Assembly (NCBI GenBank): GCA_017462265.1
Contig: JAFTRN010000029.1
Span: 1-41,106 of the forward strand
Direction: 5' to 3'
From: Coprobacter sp.
GTDB taxonomy: Bacteria; Bacteroidota; Bacteroidia; Bacteroidales; UBA11471
DNA length: 41,106 nt
Shown: positions 33,990-41,106 of the stretch, piece by piece
Layout of the letters: each line of letters begins with the position of its first letter
Numbering within the stretch: position 1 is the stretch's first letter
Notes under the pieces: model-generated
Told to the model about the DNA's origin: nothing
What the model saw: only the letters and a program-made list of their open reading frames with translations
Databases searched by the model: none
Program-made: the position numbers and the translations under genes

Positions 33990-36119
33990 ATGAGAAAAAC
34001 AACTTTTTTATGTATGTTGCTGTTGGCAACATCGTTTGTGGCAGCAAAGGTAAAAACGGTCAAGGCTCCGCTTTATACCTTTTCCAATACATGTATGCTC
34101 GAAGTGGCGCAGGTTACACTATCCGATACCGCCACGATAGTAGAGATGGAGGTATATCACACTCCCGGAAAGAAGGTGAAGTTCCTAAAATCGCTCGCCT
34201 TGCGAGATGCCGACGGCGAAATGTATCCATTCCGATGGTGCGCCGATATGAAACCCGGTAAAAGTGTGAAAATGCCCGACGACGGAAGATTGTCGCTCTC
34301 ACTCGTTTTCGAGCCATTGCCCCGTAAGTGTAAATCGTTCGATTTTGTAGAGGGCGATGACGAGTCGAGTTGGTTGATAACCGGAATATCCCTTACGGGC
34401 AAACTTCCCAAGAATAAGGAGATAGCTCGATTGGAGAAAGTGAAACTTCCCGATACACCCCTTCCCGCCAAGATAGTTGCCGCCATAGACACAGCCACCA
34501 TTACGGGCCGATTTGTGGGTGTACCCGAGGGACAACAAATCTCGGCGCTATCGGCCTACTATTACTCCCCGTTCTCTTACAAGTCGCAAGAGGTATCGGC
34601 TGCGGTTGCCGCCGATGGTACTTTCACCCTGAAAATACCGGCATACGCCCCTATGTGTATAAATCTGCATAGACTGTTCACCATGTATGTGGAGCCGGGC
34701 AAAGAATCGCAGATAGTGATAAACGCCCGGGAGATAACACGTCGTAGTGGGCGCATACCCCGGGCCGAGAGTGGGGAGTGTAAAGGCTATTTCGCAGGGG
34801 CTATGGCGCGTGTAAACGCCGATGCCGAACGCGACGAGGTGGGCGTAATCAAATTCTGGCAACAGTTCCGCAATGTGGACGAGGAGGCTGTATTTTCAAA
34901 TTTTACCATCGACCAATACAAGGCGCTGATGTTGCATTATCACGATAGCATTAAGTCGCTGATCGAAGCTCAATCGTGGTGCGATGCCTATAAAGAGATA
35001 TGCCATATCGAAAACGACATAGCGTGTTGCGAGATACTGAATAAGGGGGAATTCTATCTGCGTGTGGTCTATAAATACAATGGAGTAAAAGGGGCTAAGT
35101 CCTATCGCTATTATGAACACTACGAGACTCCCGATAGCGCCTATTTCGACTATCTGACGCTGTTGGTGCCACACCTTGGCAGTGGTAAATTCCTATTATC
35201 TACGCGCGCCTATGATGCTGTAAACAGTGTGGATAGATATGCCGATGCCTCACGACGTGTATCATCGCTCACGTTGGCCGGATTTCTATGTATGCAGAAT
35301 GATTCCTTGCGGAATATCACTCTGTCTCGGGCTCTTGCCGAGCGCGTACGTGAGATAGCCGATAAAGAACAAGCCGGTATTACTCCTACACGTGCCGACA
35401 GCCTTTTTGTCGATTCGCTCACAATGGCATTCCCCGCTACCATGACGGGTTATATGGCTAAATATGTAGAGAAAGAAAAGAAAAACCGACTGATACGACA
35501 ATATCTGGGTGAAAACAGCCCGTTTTTCGACTGGGAGTTTGCCAATCGTTGCTATCAGTTGATTGTAGAAAATTATACACCGCTCACAGCCGATATGCTG
35601 GCCGATTTGCAGAAGATAGAGATACCCTATATCGTGAGTGAAATCACGATGCTCCACAAGGATATGCAGGCCTATATCAGTCGCACCCGGGAGGCTTCGA
35701 AAGAGGTTACGGCGTTGAGCGACGACTTGCGCGGCGAGGAGTTGTTTCGTGCGTTGGTGGCACCCTACCGGGGTAAGGTGGTGCTCGTAGATGTGTGGGA
35801 AACCTGGTGCGGCCCTTGCCGCATGGCGATGACCGCGATGCGTCCGCTCAAAGAGAGAATGAAGGGGCGAGACATCGTATTCCTATATGTGGCCAGCGAG
35901 TCGTCGCCACACAAGACGTGGAGCGATATGATAAAAGGTATTCCCGGCGAACACATATTCCTCACCAAAGAGCAGAAAGCGAGTCTCACCGGCCGGTTCG
36001 AAATAAGCGGTGTGCCCACATTCTTCTTCGTCGATAAAGAGGGTCTGGTGCGGAAAAAGCAGACCGGTTTCCGCGGCGTGGATTTTACAGAGAAAGAGTT
36101 GGAAAAACTTATGAAATAA
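33990..36119 (+). CDS. Exported thioredoxin-domain protein (TlpA-like)
   Basis: The protein has 709 residues with a signal peptide (MRKTTFLCMLLLATSFVAA). The first 550 residues are beta-rich then helical and not recognised, with early blocks VYHTPGKKVKFLKSLALRDADG and LPRKCKSFDFVEGDDESSW that may form beta-sandwich domains. The last 150 are a thioredoxin fold: KVVLVDVWETWCGPCRMAMT with active Cys607 and Cys610, DIVFLYVASESS, then the cis-Pro loop ISGVPTFFFVDKEGLV. This arrangement is common in Bacteroidetes periplasmic or cell-surface redox proteins near sugar operons. The ATG at 33990 begins a proper signal peptide; an earlier in-frame ATG at 33948 adds a charged leader that does not fit. 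The stop overlaps the left end of a repeat at 36119. Confidence 0.8.
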   Translation: MRKTTFLCMLLLATSFVAAKVKTVKAPLYTFSNTCMLEVAQVTLSDTATIVEMEVYHTPGKKVKFLKSLALRDADGEMYPFRWCADMKPGKSVKMPDDGRLSLSLVFEPLPRKCKSFDFVEGDDESSWLITGISLTGKLPKNKEIARLEKVKLPDTPLPAKIVAAIDTATITGRFVGVPEGQQISALSAYYYSPFSYKSQEVSAAVAADGTFTLKIPAYAPMCINLHRLFTMYVEPGKESQIVINAREITRRSGRIPRAESGECKGYFAGAMARVNADAERDEVGVIKFWQQFRNVDEEAVFSNFTIDQYKALMLHYHDSIKSLIEAQSWCDAYKEICHIENDIACCEILNKGEFYLRVVYKYNGVKGAKSYRYYEHYETPDSAYFDYLTLLVPHLGSGKFLLSTRAYDAVNSVDRYADASRRVSSLTLAGFLCMQNDSLRNITLSRALAERVREIADKEQAGITPTRADSLFVDSLTMAFPATMTGYMAKYVEKEKKNRLIRQYLGENSPFFDWEFANRCYQLIVENYTPLTADMLADLQKIEIPYIVSEITMLHKDMQAYISRTREASKEVTALSDDLRGEELFRALVAPYRGKVVLVDVWETWCGPCRMAMTAMRPLKERMKGRDIVFLYVASESSPHKTWSDMIKGIPGEHIFLTKEQKASLTGRFEISGVPTFFFVDKEGLVRKKQTGFRGVDFTEKELEKLMK

Positions 36120-36200
36120 GAAGTTGTTTTGATTTTATTTCGAGACCGAAATGTCGCTTTTTAAAGCCGTCATATTTGTTAAGAAAATTCAAAACAGATT
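36119..36200 (-). repeat. MITE-like intergenic repeat, short reversed copy
   Basis: In reverse orientation this 82-bp stretch shares both ends and the inner ACGGCTT.AAAAA block of the element at 24958-25151. Its own ends are inverted repeats (AGAAGTTGTTTTGATTTTATTT and the reverse complement of about AATCTGTTTTGAATTTTCTT). The middle of the longer copies is missing. Confidence 0.6.
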
Positions 36201-36226
36201 ATGAAATAGAGTAATGCAAATGGAGA

Positions 36227-36267
36227 GACACAGTCCCGCCCGAGAGGGTAGGGCTGTGTCGTTTCTT
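36227..36267 (+). terminator. Terminator of the thioredoxin-domain gene
   Basis: GACACAG(T)CCC pairs with GGGCTGTGTC around a 13-nt loop, followed by GTTTCTT. One T is bulged. Confidence 0.65.
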
Positions 36268-36278
36268 ATAAAAAAACA

Positions 36279-36308
36279 AAAAAGCGTTGATTTTCATCAA
36301 CGCTTTTT
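36279..36308 (-). terminator. Terminator of tRNA-Asn (bidirectional form)
   Basis: A perfect 13-bp stem (AAAAAGCGTTGAT / ATCAACGCTTTTT) with a 4-nt loop starts 2 bp past the tRNA 3' end. The A/T ends let it act on both strands. Confidence 0.8.
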
Positions 36309-36309
36309 G

Positions 36310-36383
36310 CTCTTCAGGTTGGACTTGAACCAACGACCCTCTGATTAACAGTCAGATGCTCTAACCGACTGAGCTACTGAAGA
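36310..36383 (-). tRNA. tRNA-Asn(GTT)
   Basis: A 74-nt cloverleaf on the minus strand: acceptor TCTTCAG/CTGAAGA with discriminator G, D-arm containing GTAGCTCAGTCGGTTAGAGC, anticodon loop CTGTTAA giving GTT, and T-loop GGTTCAAGTC. CCA is not encoded. The dusB gene lies just upstream on the same strand. Confidence 0.95.
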
Positions 36384-36490
36384 AGGTGACATTCCTAAAA
36401 ATGCGATGCAAAGGTAATGCCTATTTTTGAATTGTGCAATACCTTGAACCTATTTTTTTTGTTTTTGTATAAAATTTCTCTTATTGAGAG

Positions 36491-37480
36491 CTATTCCGCC
36501 GATGAGAGCAAGAGCTCTTCTACCCTATCGAGTATGGGGTATAACTCATCAAGATGCTCGGCTCGCAACATGGCGATGCGTGTTTCTCGGAAGTGGGGTA
36601 TTCCCTTGAACAGCGGTGTGGCGGCCAGGTGGCGACGTATGTGCAGTATTCCGCGCCGTTCGTCGAGTCGTGCCACACTCTCGCGCAACTGACGACGCAA
36701 CACGTTCATCTTCTCGGAAACCGACAACGGTAGTATTTCGCCCGTAGCCATATATTGCTTGATGTCGCCAAATATCCAAGGGGCGCCTATCGAGGCGCGT
36801 CCCACCATGATAGCATCTACACCGTAGCGGTCGAACTGTCGGCGGGCTATCTCGGGCGAGGTCACGTCGCCATTGCCTATGATGGGTATGCTCATTCGGG
36901 GATTGTTTTTCACCTCTCCGATAAGTGTCCAATCGGCATCGCCGGTGTACATCTGGCTGCGTGTGCGACCATGTATCGCCAGTGCCGCTATGCCGCAGTC
37001 TTGCAGTTGCTCGGCAAGCTCTACGATGATACGCGAGTCGTGGTCCCACCCCAGGCGGGTTTTCACCGTCACGGGCAGTTTCACGGCATTTACCACCGCA
37101 CGGGTGATGGCGAGCATCAACGGCACGTTGCGTAACATACCCGAGCCGGCACCCTTCCCGGCCACCTTCTTCACGGGACAGCCAAAGTTGAGGTCTATCA
37201 CATCGGGACGGGCAGCTTCGCATATACGAGCCGCCTCGACCATGGAATCTACATCGCGTCCGTAAATCTGTATTGCCACAGGACGCTCGGCGTCGCTGAT
37301 AGTGAGCTTGGCCTGCGTCTTATCCACGGCGCGTATCAACGCGTCGCTCGACACAAATTCCGTCGTTACCATATCGGCGCCAAACTCCTTGCATAGCAAT
37401 CGGAATGGCGCATTGGTCACATCTTCCATCGGCGCCAGCAGCACCGGTTGTTCACCCAGGTCTATTGTTCCTATTTTCAT
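36491..37480 (-). CDS. dusB: tRNA-dihydrouridine synthase, DusB type
   Basis: The flavoenzyme reduces uridines in tRNA D-loops with NADPH. The 329-residue chain has a TIM barrel starting VLLAPMEDVTNAPFRLLCKE (FMN-binding), VAIQIYGRDVDSM, the catalytic Cys101 in IDLNFGCPVKKVAGKGAGSG, TVKTRLGWD, LAIHGRTRSQMYTGDADW, PIIGNGDVTSPE, then VGRASIGAPWIF, and a C-terminal helical domain. The ATG at 37480 begins MKIGTIDLGE as in the family; a longer frame back to 37564 would cover the -7 box at 37502-37509. It lies between tRNA-Pro and tRNA-Asn on the same strand, a fitting but unusual placement for a tRNA-modifying enzyme. Confidence 0.94.
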   Translation of the reverse strand: MKIGTIDLGEQPVLLAPMEDVTNAPFRLLCKEFGADMVTTEFVSSDALIRAVDKTQAKLTISDAERPVAIQIYGRDVDSMVEAARICEAARPDVIDLNFGCPVKKVAGKGAGSGMLRNVPLMLAITRAVVNAVKLPVTVKTRLGWDHDSRIIVELAEQLQDCGIAALAIHGRTRSQMYTGDADWTLIGEVKNNPRMSIPIIGNGDVTSPEIARRQFDRYGVDAIMVGRASIGAPWIFGDIKQYMATGEILPLSVSEKMNVLRRQLRESVARLDERRGILHIRRHLAATPLFKGIPHFRETRIAMLRAEHLDELYPILDRVEELLLSSAE

Positions 37481-37501
37481 ACGTCGGTCAAAAGGTGCAT
37501 G

Positions 37502-37509
37502 CAAAGATA
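37502..37509 (-). promoter_or_regulatory. -7 box of dusB
   Basis: On the minus strand this reads TATCTTTG, about 20 bp upstream of the ATG at 37480. A TTG about 22 bp further upstream may be the -33 element, slightly farther than usual. Confidence 0.45.
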
Positions 37510-37641
37510 GATACAAACGTGCGAGAAATACCAAGCATGTCTGTATATTATTCATAGCGGGCATAGTCTATCCTCGATTTCTGTTCAAAGATAGAGTGTT
37601 GCTATAAAAAGAAAAGCGACGGAACACTCCATCGCTTTCTG

Positions 37642-37714
37642 TCGGGGTGAGAAGACTCGAACTTCCGACCTCCACGTCCCGAACGTGGCGCGCTGCCAAC
37701 TGTGCTACACCCCG
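37642..37714 (-). tRNA. tRNA-Pro(CGG)
   Basis: A 73-nt cloverleaf on the minus strand: acceptor CGGGGTG/CACCCCG with discriminator A, anticodon stem CCACG/CGTGG with loop TTCGGGA giving CGG, and T-loop AGTTCGAGTC. One A-C mismatch is seen in the D-stem. CCA is not encoded. Confidence 0.93.
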
Positions 37715-37817
37715 ATTGACTTTGCGAGCGCAAAGGTAAGGATTGATTTTGAATATTTCAATAAAACCACCAAAAAATATTTTCTTATCAAATTCTTTTT
37801 GATGAGAATTCCTGTTT

Positions 37818-38159
37818 CTATCTTCTGTTAAGATTATTAAAGGCATCAATCAGCAAAGATATACCATCTATGACGGTCATTGTTCCGTGTTTGGCTATCT
37901 GCTGATGACACTCCTCAATTTGTCGTTGGCATTCAACAGCAAGATTATATTCTTCTATCGTATAAGAGCCTATAATCTGAGCTTTAGATACAATGTAATT
38001 GCATATTTGAGATAACTCTACAATCATAGAACGAAAACGGGCTATTTGTGCCACATTATACACCAAAGAAGCACCACCAACAACCATTCTTGCCTTTTCA
38101 TTCTTTATTGCTGCTACCTTTGCAGCAATAAAGCAACATCTATTGCAGAATTATTCATA
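37818..38159 (-). pseudogene. Frameshifted small helical protein gene
   Basis: An 89-residue frame runs from an ATG at 38087 (MVVGGASLVYNVAQIARFRS..) to the stop at 37818, and is helical with SQICNYIVSKAQIIGSYTIE and ECQRQIEECHQQIAKHG. Sequence upstream is also coding: an ATG at 38159 begins MNNSAIDVALLLQR and stops, while the main frame reads back as AKVAAIKNEKARMVVGG. Together these suggest one protein of about 112 residues split by a one-base frameshift near 38115-38130, where a perfect 12-bp inverted repeat lies. Either a broken gene or a sequencing error. The family is not recognised. It is 170 bp downstream of the RhuM gene on the same strand. Confidence 0.45.
38104..38134. repeat. 12-bp inverted repeat at the frameshift site
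   Basis: CTTTATTGCTGC and its exact reverse complement flank a 7-bp loop, coinciding with the point where the reading frame of the 37818-38159 gene breaks. Hairpins of this type promote replication slippage. Confidence 0.6.
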
Positions 38160-38256
38160 TTCTAATCGTATTACTAAAATGATTCATAATCATAACCTAT
38201 CATAAAATATAGAAAAAGTGCGGTGTTTGCATATTATATGATAGGTTGAGTAATTT

Positions 38257-39156
38257 CTACTTCTCCTTCAACTTCTTGATTTCTCTATCAAAGTCGCTTT
38301 CGAGCAAATCCATTTGTTTGTGAGCGATGATTTGACCATCAAGAGCCTCAATCCAATCTTTCATTGTCATGGGATTCATCTCCAATGCTTGGAACTCAGC
38401 AAAATCCAAGAAACCAGAAACGAGCAGGTTCAAGCGTTGTAATTCAATCTCCGATAAATAGTTCTTTGCAATCTTCACATCATCTTTGGTAACGTAGTCG
38501 CCTTTGAAGTTGGTCATACCCACAAATGGCTTTTCATTATCCACGCGATTGTAGATAACCTCGGCAGCTGTGTTCTCGTGAACTGCATAATGTAACTTAT
38601 TCTGCACCGTCGCAAAGAACATTTTTGTCATTTCACTGCGAGGGTCGTAATCTGTTGCTGTAGCATAAATATCTGTCACTTGTTGGTAGAAGTTGCGTTC
38701 ACTACTACGAATATCCCTGATGCGTTGCAACAACTCACGAAAATAGCGATTGCCGCCTTGTTTCAAACGCTCATCATCCATAGCAAAGCCCTTTTGTATA
38801 TATTCATGTAGGCGTTGGGTAGCCCAACGACGGAAACGGGTGGCCACCTGCGATTGCACACGATAACCGAGAGCGATAATCATATCGAGGTTGTAGTGTT
38901 CCACTTCACGCTCAACCTTACGAGAACCCTCTATTTGAACTGTTCGGAATTTCCGAACAGTTGCCTCCTTTGCCAACTCTCCATCATCGAATATATGCTT
39001 AATATGCTCACTTACATTTGATTTGCTTGTTTGATATATCTCAACCAATTGTGCCTGCGTAAGCCACAAATCCTCATCAGCAAAGCGCACCGACACACGA
39101 GTTATCTCGTTCTCGTCTTGATAGAGTATTATTTTGTTTTCTTCTTTCATCATCAT
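38257..39156 (-). CDS. RhuM family protein
   Basis: The 299-residue protein belongs to the RhuM family, named after a Salmonella pathogenicity-island gene and common on islands and near restriction or toxin-antitoxin genes. The molecular function is unknown. Typical blocks: FADEDLWLTQAQLVEIYQTS (helix-turn-helix-like N-terminus), HIKHIFDDGELAKEATVRKF, HYNLDMIIALGYRVQSQVAT, then FRRWATQRLHEYIQKGFAMD, and LHYAVHENTAAEVIYNRVDN with PFVGMTNFKG. The N-terminal part resembles phage antirepressor/KilA-N-type DNA-binding regions. It is the last gene of a three-gene minus-strand unit, 8 nt after the AlbA_2 gene. Length is near normal, perhaps slightly short at the C-terminus. Confidence 0.88.
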   Translation of the reverse strand: MMMKEENKIILYQDENEITRVSVRFADEDLWLTQAQLVEIYQTSKSNVSEHIKHIFDDGELAKEATVRKFRTVQIEGSRKVEREVEHYNLDMIIALGYRVQSQVATRFRRWATQRLHEYIQKGFAMDDERLKQGGNRYFRELLQRIRDIRSSERNFYQQVTDIYATATDYDPRSEMTKMFFATVQNKLHYAVHENTAAEVIYNRVDNEKPFVGMTNFKGDYVTKDDVKIAKNYLSEIELQRLNLLVSGFLDFAEFQALEMNPMTMKDWIEALDGQIIAHKQMDLLESDFDREIKKLKEK

Positions 39157-39164
39157 CTAAACCT

Positions 39165-40538
39165 CTATTCGTTATTCTTTAACGCATCTTTTAAAGCAAT
39201 ACCCTTTGCTGTAAGGCGGTATTTTTGGTTCCGGCTGTTAGGCTTGTCTGGCATAGTCTGTTCCAATATACCAGCGTTCAAAAGAGGATGAATATATTTT
39301 CTTCTGAATTTGGTTCTATCGGTAAGATCCATAAAAGCCAACATTTCGCCAAAAGAACGTGCCTCGGCACAGAAAACTATCAGCTTATCAATATTTTCAA
39401 CACTGGGTGCTGACTGGGTGCCGACTGGGTGCCGACTGGGTGCCGACTGGGTGCCAGCTTGCACACTTATAGGCAAAGTAATACGGATAAAGTTATCAGT
39501 AAACTTGAAACAGTTTTCACCGTATGCTCGTAGAATACGCGGGATACCGGAACCTAATGACTCTACTAATTCTACATCGCGGTAGATACGCATCAATTCT
39601 TTATTGCGCGGAATAGATATGCCGTTGAAGAACTCTTCTTTTGTAAGTGATTCTGGCAAACGACCAGCAGAAGTTATCTCAAGCCTGTCGGGGAATATCT
39701 CAAACTTGGGAGGTACCTCAAACGAATAGTCATTATGCACAATGGCATTGATAACAGCCTCGCGCAAGGCAACCTTATTCCACAATGGCGTTTCAATACG
39801 TTCCATTGGGGTTATCGTTGCTGCCACCTTGTTTTCAATATCCAGTTTTGATAAAACACTCTTGGTCGCTTTGATAAGGGAGCAATAACCATATTCATTG
39901 TTCTCCACCAAATCGCAACGGTCAAGACTTGAATACTTTGCCACCTTGATTGAATTGCCGTTCTCATCAGCCAACAGATATGCCACATAGTTGTACTTGC
40001 CATCATCTGTAAGCAACTCCAATGTGCGCTTGAAATTATCATTGAGCCTCTTGCCGCGCTCATCGTAGTAGATACGCAACTGCTCAAAACTCAAATCTTG
40101 GCGGTTTGACACAATGCGACCGATAGAATTGCGTGTGCGCATAGCAAACAGACGGTCAATCTGCTCCTGTGGCATAGGCTCGGCAGATGTTCCAACACGC
40201 ATATAAGCACCTCGCGGAGTCATTCCATACTTCGTCTTGAAATATGGCTTCTCTATTCCACTTGCCACCGTAACTTTGATAATGCTACGCCCATCCTTTT
40301 GCTCCTCTGCAATATCGAACAGTCCCATTGCCGAAGGAGAGATGTTGTGCTTGATACGGTCTTTTAACCTCAACATACAATCATCCACATCACTGACGCC
40401 CACAGTTGAACCATCCTTATCAATGCCGATATAGATGTATCCTCCCTCCTTGTAGTTAAGGAACGCCACAATCTCCATCTCAATATCAAGTTCCGAGGTC
40501 AATTCTCTTTTATATTCTATGCGGTTGGTTTCGGTCAT
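39165..40538 (-). CDS. AlbA_2/ATPase-like protein with repeat-encoded linker
   Basis: The 457-residue protein of the Schlafen AlbA_2 group starts MTETNRIEYKRELTSELDIE with YKEGGYIYIGIDKDGSTVGV, the AlbA_2 nucleic-acid-binding domain (about 5-135). A GHKL-like ATPase region follows: N-box ALREAVINAIVHNDYS, then FPDRLEITSAGRLPESLTKE and VELVESLGSGIPRILRAYGE. The C-terminal 90 residues (DKLIVFCAEARSFGEMLAFM..) look like a winged helix. Between them is a linker, GTQSAPSRHPVGTQSAPS, encoded by the 11-bp tandem repeat at 39402-39455. Such proteins often act as regulators or in phage defence; the role here is unknown. It lies between RhuM (8 nt) and the TIGR02391-like gene (16 nt). Confidence 0.85.
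   Translation of the reverse strand: MTETNRIEYKRELTSELDIEMEIVAFLNYKEGGYIYIGIDKDGSTVGVSDVDDCMLRLKDRIKHNISPSAMGLFDIAEEQKDGRSIIKVTVASGIEKPYFKTKYGMTPRGAYMRVGTSAEPMPQEQIDRLFAMRTRNSIGRIVSNRQDLSFEQLRIYYDERGKRLNDNFKRTLELLTDDGKYNYVAYLLADENGNSIKVAKYSSLDRCDLVENNEYGYCSLIKATKSVLSKLDIENKVAATITPMERIETPLWNKVALREAVINAIVHNDYSFEVPPKFEIFPDRLEITSAGRLPESLTKEEFFNGISIPRNKELMRIYRDVELVESLGSGIPRILRAYGENCFKFTDNFIRITLPISVQAGTQSAPSRHPVGTQSAPSVENIDKLIVFCAEARSFGEMLAFMDLTDRTKFRRKYIHPLLNAGILEQTMPDKPNSRNQKYRLTAKGIALKDALKNNE
39402..39455 (-). repeat. 11-bp tandem repeat, five units, inside the AlbA_2 gene
   Basis: Plus-strand units ACTGGGTGCCG run without interruption; the first unit has one substitution and the last is a partial or variant unit. 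Eleven is not a multiple of three. In the present state the frame continues into the C-terminal winged helix. Removing one unit brings TGA into frame directly after the repeat; adding one brings TGA into frame seven codons later (AGC-TGA). Confidence 0.92.
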
Positions 40539-40554
40539 ATAATACTTTTATTAT

Positions 40555-41106
40555 TCAAACAAGTTCATCATCTAGCTTGTACATTAACATACTGGCATAG
40601 TGTAGTTTTCTAACAGCATTTTCTTTAGTAATCTGCAGATTGTTATGAGCTTGAGGATTCCTGATTCCTATCATTGCACCAGCAAACATTTCCATATATC
40701 CCTGTTGAATATTGGCACCTGTTTCTGTAGATATATCTCCAAGTTTAATTATTGGATTCTGAACAGAAAATGCAGCTTGCATTAATTTTGCGCCATCCTT
40801 CTCTACAGACGTTCTATCTTTATATATCTTTTTAACTCGCATGTTTATTTCTTTAAACGCTGCTTCTACTGCATCTGCATAGTGTCCATTATCAAAGCGA
40901 CCTTTAGCAACGGAAATTATCTGAGGGTGTATATTAGCCCAAATGGATGATGAATTGTTATTGCCATATCCATTTAGATATGTAATAGTTGCTATAACTT
41001 CGCCAAAAGAGTATGGGTTAATACCATTCTGAGGAGTTACTAGTTGTTGACCAAATTGATTCACCGAGATTAGATCCGATGTTTTTAAGTTAGGTAGTAT
41101 CTTATC
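40555..41106 (-). CDS. TIGR02391-like (Hypoth_Ymh) protein, 5' end outside window
   Basis: The visible 183 residues read DKILPNLKTSDLISVNQFGQ.. from the window edge without a stop, so the gene starts beyond 41106; a GTG at 41064 is not its start. The C-terminal domain matches what I recall of TIGR02391: SIWANIHPQIISVAKGRFDN, GHYADAVEAAFKEINMRVKK, LMQAAFSVQNPIIKLGD, and GYMEMFAGAMIGIRNPQAHN. HYADAV and RNPQAH are the most diagnostic. Members are found near restriction and abortive-infection genes and some have HEPN-like features; whether RNPQAH is an active RNase site (RxxxxH form) is inference. It is 16 nt upstream of the AlbA_2 gene and probably heads or joins the same operon. Confidence 0.8.
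   Translation of the reverse strand, partial: DKILPNLKTSDLISVNQFGQQLVTPQNGINPYSFGEVIATITYLNGYGNNNSSSIWANIHPQIISVAKGRFDNGHYADAVEAAFKEINMRVKKIYKDRTSVEKDGAKLMQAAFSVQNPIIKLGDISTETGANIQQGYMEMFAGAMIGIRNPQAHNNLQITKENAVRKLHYASMLMYKLDDELV

Noticed and set aside
39402..39455. Tandem repeat as a possible CRISPR array
   Set aside because: Units are 11 bp, directly adjacent, without spacers, and lie inside a coding sequence.
40555..41064. GTG at 41064 as the start of the TIGR02391-like gene
   Set aside because: The frame stays open for 14 more codons to the window edge with similar residue character, and family members are longer, so the true start is outside.
37642..41106. RhuM/AlbA_2 region as an island integrated at tRNA-Pro
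   Set aside because: The region lies on the 5' side of the tRNA, no integrase is visible, and I found no repeated tRNA 3' end. Classic tRNA islands sit beyond the 3' end.

Overview
The window reads as the chromosome of a gut-type Bacteroidales bacterium. The evidence is the promoter form (TTTG, about 19-20 bp, TAnnTTTG) at several loci, exported proteins ending in type IX secretion (T9SS)-like sorting domains, and an arabinose operon run by a degenerate Nudix regulator as in Bacteroides. A member of or near Barnesiellaceae/Muribaculaceae is my guess; the sequence does not fix the genus. No rRNA, CRISPR array or intact transposase gene is visible.

Layout. 1-2.5 kb: an A+T-rich accessory stretch with gene remnants, a small lipoprotein, and a cluster of one small exported peptide gene (apparent frameshift) and three small membrane-protein genes (the third broken). 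2.6-8.2 kb: two large secreted pectate-lyase-like (PL9-type) beta-helix proteins in tandem. 8.2-11.0 kb: a DpnII-type GATC restriction-modification module (methylase, endonuclease, second methylase), A+T-rich and bracketed by perfect 70-bp direct repeats that each carry a promoter. 11.0-12.4 kb: a secreted protein and a composite intergenic repeat. 12.4-15.2 kb: ispD-recG. 15.2-21.7 kb: a minus-strand operon of six exported proteins plus an outer-membrane barrel gene, mostly without known function. 22.0-33.8 kb: L-arabinose locus (mutarotase, symporter, AraR, AraD, AraA, kinase, GH97, transketolase). 34.0-36.1 kb: exported thioredoxin-domain protein. 36.3-37.7 kb: tRNA-Asn, dusB, tRNA-Pro. 37.8-41.1 kb: a frameshifted small gene and an operon of RhuM, an AlbA_2/ATPase-like protein with an 11-bp tandem repeat, and a TIGR02391-like protein running off the window edge.

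How the genes work together. The arabinose locus is a complete route: sugar release (GH97), anomer conversion (GalM), uptake (SSS), then AraA, kinase and AraD to D-xylulose 5-phosphate, which transketolase takes into the pentose phosphate pathway; AraR probably regulates it. The PL9 pair fits the same pectin/arabinan lifestyle.

Most noteworthy: (1) the 70-bp promoter-bearing duplication around the restriction-modification module; (2) the 11-bp tandem repeat, where loss or gain of one unit truncates the AlbA_2 protein; (3) the peptide/small-membrane-protein cluster; (4) the uncharacterised exported-protein operon; (5) a family of MITE-like repeats, one ending exactly at the araR start codon.
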